This document shows positions 5,882 to 11,449 of a stretch of DNA of 11,449 nt, one piece after another. Under the pieces are notes generated by a model. The model was not told the origin of the DNA. It searched no databases and saw only the letters and a list, made by a program, of their open reading frames with translations. The stretch covers positions 1 through 11,449 of the forward strand of contig JBBRZF010000115.1 in assembly GCA_038236965.1 (NCBI GenBank), written 5' to 3'. The position numbers were made by a program, and so were the translations under genes. The stretch is from JBBRZF01 sp038236965. GTDB taxonomy: Bacteria; Acidobacteriota; Terriglobia; Terriglobales; Acidobacteriaceae. Within the stretch, counting starts at the first letter, position 1; each line of letters starts with the position of its first letter.

Positions 5882-6544
5882 ATGGCAGGAGTTTTGAAGG
5901 TTGCTGGATTGTTAGCATTGACCGCGGCGATCTGTGTCGCGCAGGTTCCGTCGCATAAGACTACGCAGCCTGCCGCGAATCCGCACGGGAGTATGGGTGG
6001 AAGCGCGAGCGGAGCGAATCCGCATGGCGGAATGCAGTCTGGCATGGCGGGCAGCGCGGGGCATGGAGGTATATCGCATCGGGCAGAGATGGCGAAGGAA
6101 TGCGGCATCGGTGACGCGTCGTTTGAAAAGGCGATCATGGTGCTCCATCGCACGGACGGCACGTGGAGTCCGCTCAAGGCGGATGCCGACGCGAAGAAGG
6201 ATGACAAAGGATTTGCGCGCGTGTGGCGCGAGAAATCCGCCTTCCTCGATATGCAGGAAGCGAGCGCGACGGGCGACACCATGCACATCACGCGCATGTG
6301 TTTCGCGCCCGATGGAAACCTTGTGAAATTGCAGGACCAGTACGTGGCTCCGAATCAATGCGGGTGCATGCGCGTGACGGAGACGACCTACAACGCCGGC
6401 AAAGTGGTAAAGCGCGAGCAGGGTTATTTCAAGATGCCATCGCACGAGAAGATGGCCGCGCCGAAAGATGCTGCGAAGTTTCCCGCGGTGCCAGAGTACA
6501 AACGGCTGGAGCGGGCTCCGTTCGCCAGCATGGTGAAGAAGTAG
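5882..6544 (+). CDS. Unrecognised exported His/Met/Gly-rich protein between carA and carB
   Basis: I do not recognise this 220-residue protein. Residues 1-20 form a signal peptide with a likely CVA/Q cleavage; there is no proper lipobox around Cys18 because the residue before it is Ile. Residues 30-65 are rich in Gly, Met, His and Ser and contain a 13-residue tandem duplication (ANPHGSMGGSASG 32-44, ANPHGGMQSGMAG 45-57) plus HGG and H66, a pattern that could bind copper or another soft metal (inference). Residues 68-220 look globular, with four Cys (74, 140, 160, 162), the last two as CGC. ATG 5882 has AAGG at 5875-5878. It lies 42 bp after carA and 72 bp before carB on the same strand, so it is probably cotranscribed, but an exported protein has no obvious part in carbamoyl-phosphate synthesis. 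Confidence 0.85.
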   Translation: MAGVLKVAGLLALTAAICVAQVPSHKTTQPAANPHGSMGGSASGANPHGGMQSGMAGSAGHGGISHRAEMAKECGIGDASFEKAIMVLHRTDGTWSPLKADADAKKDDKGFARVWREKSAFLDMQEASATGDTMHITRMCFAPDGNLVKLQDQYVAPNQCGCMRVTETTYNAGKVVKREQGYFKMPSHEKMAAPKDAAKFPAVPEYKRLERAPFASMVKK

Positions 6545-6616
6545 AAGTGAAGTATGCGACACACGAGAACCAGGAATTATGAACTGTTTTTTAAAACTAG
6601 GAACTGATTCTCCCGA
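6545..6616. other. Spacer before carB
   Basis: This 72-bp gap holds GAACTG at 6581-6586 and 6601-6606 (20 bp apart) flanking GTTTTTTAAAAC (6586-6597), whose arms could pair with a 2-nt loop; this is too weak for a terminator. No convincing promoter is seen, and the carB ribosome site is poor (GGAA at 6600-6603, 13 bases from the ATG). Confidence 0.4.
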
Positions 6617-9916
<3,300 letters not shown>

Positions 9917-9941
9917 AGAACTGAGGAACAAAGCACTATGG

Positions 9942-9968
9942 AGCCGAGTCCTGAGGGGCTCGGCTTTT
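9942..9968 (+). terminator. Rho-independent terminator after carB
   Basis: AGCCGAG (9942-9948) pairs perfectly with CTCGGCT (9959-9965). Three further inner pairs (one G-U, two C-G) close a TGAG tetraloop at 9952-9955, and the 3' arm runs into four T (9965-9968). It lies 25 bp after the carB stop and separates the car unit from the DUF1028 unit. Confidence 0.88.
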
Positions 9969-9980
9969 GCATAGGCGCGG

Positions 9981-9989
9981 TGCTACAAT
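9981..9989 (+). promoter_or_regulatory. Extended -10 promoter for the DUF1028 gene
   Basis: TG-C-TACAAT (hexamer 9984-9989, 5 of 6 to consensus) 12 bp after the terminator T-tract. No -35 hexamer at correct spacing. Expected start near 9996, giving a leader of about 50 nt. Confidence 0.55.
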
Positions 9990-10045
9990 CCGCGCGACGA
10001 GATTCCTGCGCTACCTGGCGATGCGAATCCGGCGCGAGGTGAAAC

Positions 10046-11137
10046 GTGAAGCGAATTGCTCTCCTGCTCCTGATGGCACTCCTTCTTCCTGCCGCACTGA
10101 CTGCACAGAACCCGAAGCCGCCGAATTTTGCGCACACATTTTCCATCGTGGCGCGCGATCCGCAGACTGGGGACATGGGGGCAGCCGTTCAGTCACACTG
10201 GTTTTCGGTGGGTTCGATCGTTACCTGGGCCGAGCCGGGAGTGGGCGCCGTGGCGACGCAATCGTTTGTCGATGCGAGCTATGGGCCGATGGGATTGAAC
10301 CTGATGAAGGTGGGACGCAGCGCGCCGGACGCCTTGCGCGGATTACTGGAAGCGGATGAAGGCAAGCAGGTGCGGCAGGTTGCAATGGTGGACATGCAGG
10401 GTCGCGTATCCGCATGGACAGGATGCAACTGCGTGGATTCGGCAGGCGAGTTCGTAAATGGCGCGGACAATGCCGCCAAGGGAGAGACGCCAGCGAATTG
10501 CGCTCATCCTTCGTATTTGCGCGTGGGCAAAGACTTCTCCGTGCAAGCGAACATGATGTTGAACGACAAGATATGGGGAGCAATGGCGAAGGCCTATGCG
10601 GAGACGAAGGGCGATCTGGCGGACCGCATGATGGCCGCGCTTGATGCTGCTCAGGCTGTCGGCGGAGATGCTCGAGGTCGCCAGTCGGCGGCCATCATCC
10701 TCGTGAAAGGGAAGGCCTCGGGAGGTCCGTGGGATGACAAGTTATTTGACCTGCGAGTGGAAGACAATCCCACTCCACTGAAGGAATTGCGGCGGCTTAT
10801 CAACCTGCAGCGCGCGTACAACCACATGAATGCCGGCGATGCCGCAGTGGAGCGCAAGGACAACGAAGCGGCACTGCTGGAATACTCGACGGCCGAGAAG
10901 ATCGCCAGCAGCGTGGAAGGCGTGGATCCAAGTCGCTTGGCGGAGATGATGTACTGGCATGCGCAGGCGCTGGCGCAGATGGGGCGAGTGGCGGAATCGC
11001 TGCCGCTCTTCAAACGCGCTTTCAATATTTATCCGAATTGGGTGCTGATGACGCCGAGGGTAGCGAAATCCGGCTTGTTGCCGAATGATCCGAAAGTGTT
11101 GGAGCAGATATTGGCGCAGGCGCCGGAGAAGAAATAG
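10046..11137 (+). CDS. Exported DUF1028 protein with TPR-like C-terminus
   Basis: A 363-residue protein with a signal peptide (1-20, cleavage near LTA/Q) and a DUF1028 domain, a family with an Ntn-hydrolase-like fold and unproven activity. The domain starts at HTFSIVARDPQTGDMGAAVQSHWFSVGS (30-57), with GVGAVATQSFVDASYGPMGL and later FSVQANMMLNDKIWGAM and GGDARGRQSAAIILV. The conserved Thr31 is not at the predicted mature N-terminus, so autocatalysis would need more processing. Residues about 133-162 look like an insertion relative to the short TGxxC-to-VQGN segment I know from the family, adding Cys152 to Cys127 and Cys129. Residues 250-330 are helical and TPR-like. GTG 10046 was chosen for GAGGTGA at 10036-10042. 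Six bases separate it from the next gene. Confidence 0.88.
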   Translation: MKRIALLLLMALLLPAALTAQNPKPPNFAHTFSIVARDPQTGDMGAAVQSHWFSVGSIVTWAEPGVGAVATQSFVDASYGPMGLNLMKVGRSAPDALRGLLEADEGKQVRQVAMVDMQGRVSAWTGCNCVDSAGEFVNGADNAAKGETPANCAHPSYLRVGKDFSVQANMMLNDKIWGAMAKAYAETKGDLADRMMAALDAAQAVGGDARGRQSAAIILVKGKASGGPWDDKLFDLRVEDNPTPLKELRRLINLQRAYNHMNAGDAAVERKDNEAALLEYSTAEKIASSVEGVDPSRLAEMMYWHAQALAQMGRVAESLPLFKRAFNIYPNWVLMTPRVAKSGLLPNDPKVLEQILAQAPEKK

Positions 11138-11143
11138 GAACTC

Positions 11144-11374
11144 ATGGAAATTTTCTGGATACTGATTTCCGCTATCGTTCTCGCTTGGGGATTGATCATG
11201 GTGATCAGTCCCGAGCGCTTCTGGTCGCTGGCGAAAGTTGATTGGAATGCCGATGTCATCGATCCACGCGATCATCGTATGCGGACTTTTGTTCGGATCG
11301 TGGGAATCGTGGCCGTGCTTCTTTCGGGAAGTATGTTGTGGGGAATACTGAGAAGCTTGTTGGCCGGAAGTTAA
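11144..11374 (+). CDS. Small two-TM membrane protein
   Basis: A 76-residue protein with a hydrophobic segment at 3-22, a polar loop (SPERFWSLAKVDWNADVIDPRDHRMR, cut here at its ends, about 23-47) and a second hydrophobic segment at 49-71. Its layout recalls small DUF6199-like proteins with a conserved Pro-x-x-x-W after the first helix, but I cannot confirm this. AGGAA (11136-11140) precedes ATG 11144 at good spacing. It begins 6 bp after the DUF1028 stop and is almost certainly in the same transcript. Function unknown. Confidence 0.75.
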   Translation: MEIFWILISAIVLAWGLIMVISPERFWSLAKVDWNADVIDPRDHRMRTFVRIVGIVAVLLSGSMLWGILRSLLAGS

Positions 11375-11449
11375 GAGCGCGAAACCTTCGCCCGTAGCTT
11401 CGCTCGAATTGGGAGCACCCGCCGGTGCGGTGATATCCTAACTGGTTCC
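11375..11449 (+). other. Window-end spacer with possible extended -10
   Basis: GCACC (11415-11419) and GGTGC (11424-11428) form a 5-bp hairpin with a 4-nt loop and no T-tract. TG-A-TATCCT (11431-11439) resembles an extended -10 element and may start a gene beyond the window. Both are weak calls. Confidence 0.3.

Noticed and set aside
6586..6597. Terminator between the 5882 gene and carB
   Set aside because: GTTTTTTAAAAC has only A-T pairs besides one G-C pair and a 2-nt loop; too weak to terminate transcription.
11415..11428. Terminator after the small membrane protein
   Set aside because: The 5-bp hairpin is not followed by a T-tract.

Overview
The window is an ordinary-looking chromosomal stretch from a bacterium, most likely an acidobacterium (Terriglobia, Koribacter-like). 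That placement is an inference from the gene mix (YvcK/GlmR next to GlmU, a secreted DUF1028 protein, a DUF4440 protein), the moderately high GC content and the repeat-rich short spacers. No sequence search was possible. I see no phage, transposase, CRISPR array, tRNA or rRNA.

Layout. On the minus strand, reading from 2619 down to 1, there is a candidate envelope operon. It starts with a strong sigma70-type promoter (TTGACG, 17 bp, TATAAA; 2591-2619), followed by a TPR protein with a lysine/alanine/proline-rich tail (1861-2520), a YvcK/GlmR family protein (756-1796), and the N-terminal part of GlmU (1-637, running off the window). On the plus strand a divergent block carries signal peptidase I (lepB, 2859-3494), a secreted SnoaL/DUF4440-like protein (3562-4017) and an NAD(P)H-binding Rossmann protein (4014-4631) that overlaps its neighbour by ATGA. 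Then come the two subunits of carbamoyl-phosphate synthetase, carA (4712-5839) and carB (6617-9916). They are separated by an unrecognised exported His/Met/Gly-rich protein (5882-6544). After a good Rho-independent terminator (9942-9968), an extended -10 promoter starts a last unit: an exported DUF1028 protein with a helical-repeat-like C-terminus (10046-11137) and a 76-residue two-TM protein (11144-11374).

How the genes fit together. YvcK/GlmR in Bacillus subtilis senses UDP-GlcNAc and controls its synthesis; GlmU makes UDP-GlcNAc. Their adjacency suggests a precursor-control unit for peptidoglycan and LPS. LepB, divergently transcribed, processes exported proteins, several of which are encoded nearby. 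CarA and CarB feed pyrimidine and arginine synthesis.

The most distinctive non-coding property is that many gene boundaries carry short direct repeats: 15-bp period at 656-685, 10 bp x3 at 1801-1830, 16 bp x2 at 2720-2751, 7 bp at 5850-5867, and 16 bp x2 across the carB stop at 9894-9929. One approximately 45-bp element occurs in two different spacers. I see no convincing new defence or mobile system. The best leads are the repeat-rich boundaries, the exported protein inside the car locus, and the regulated-looking leader of the TPR-yvcK-glmU unit.
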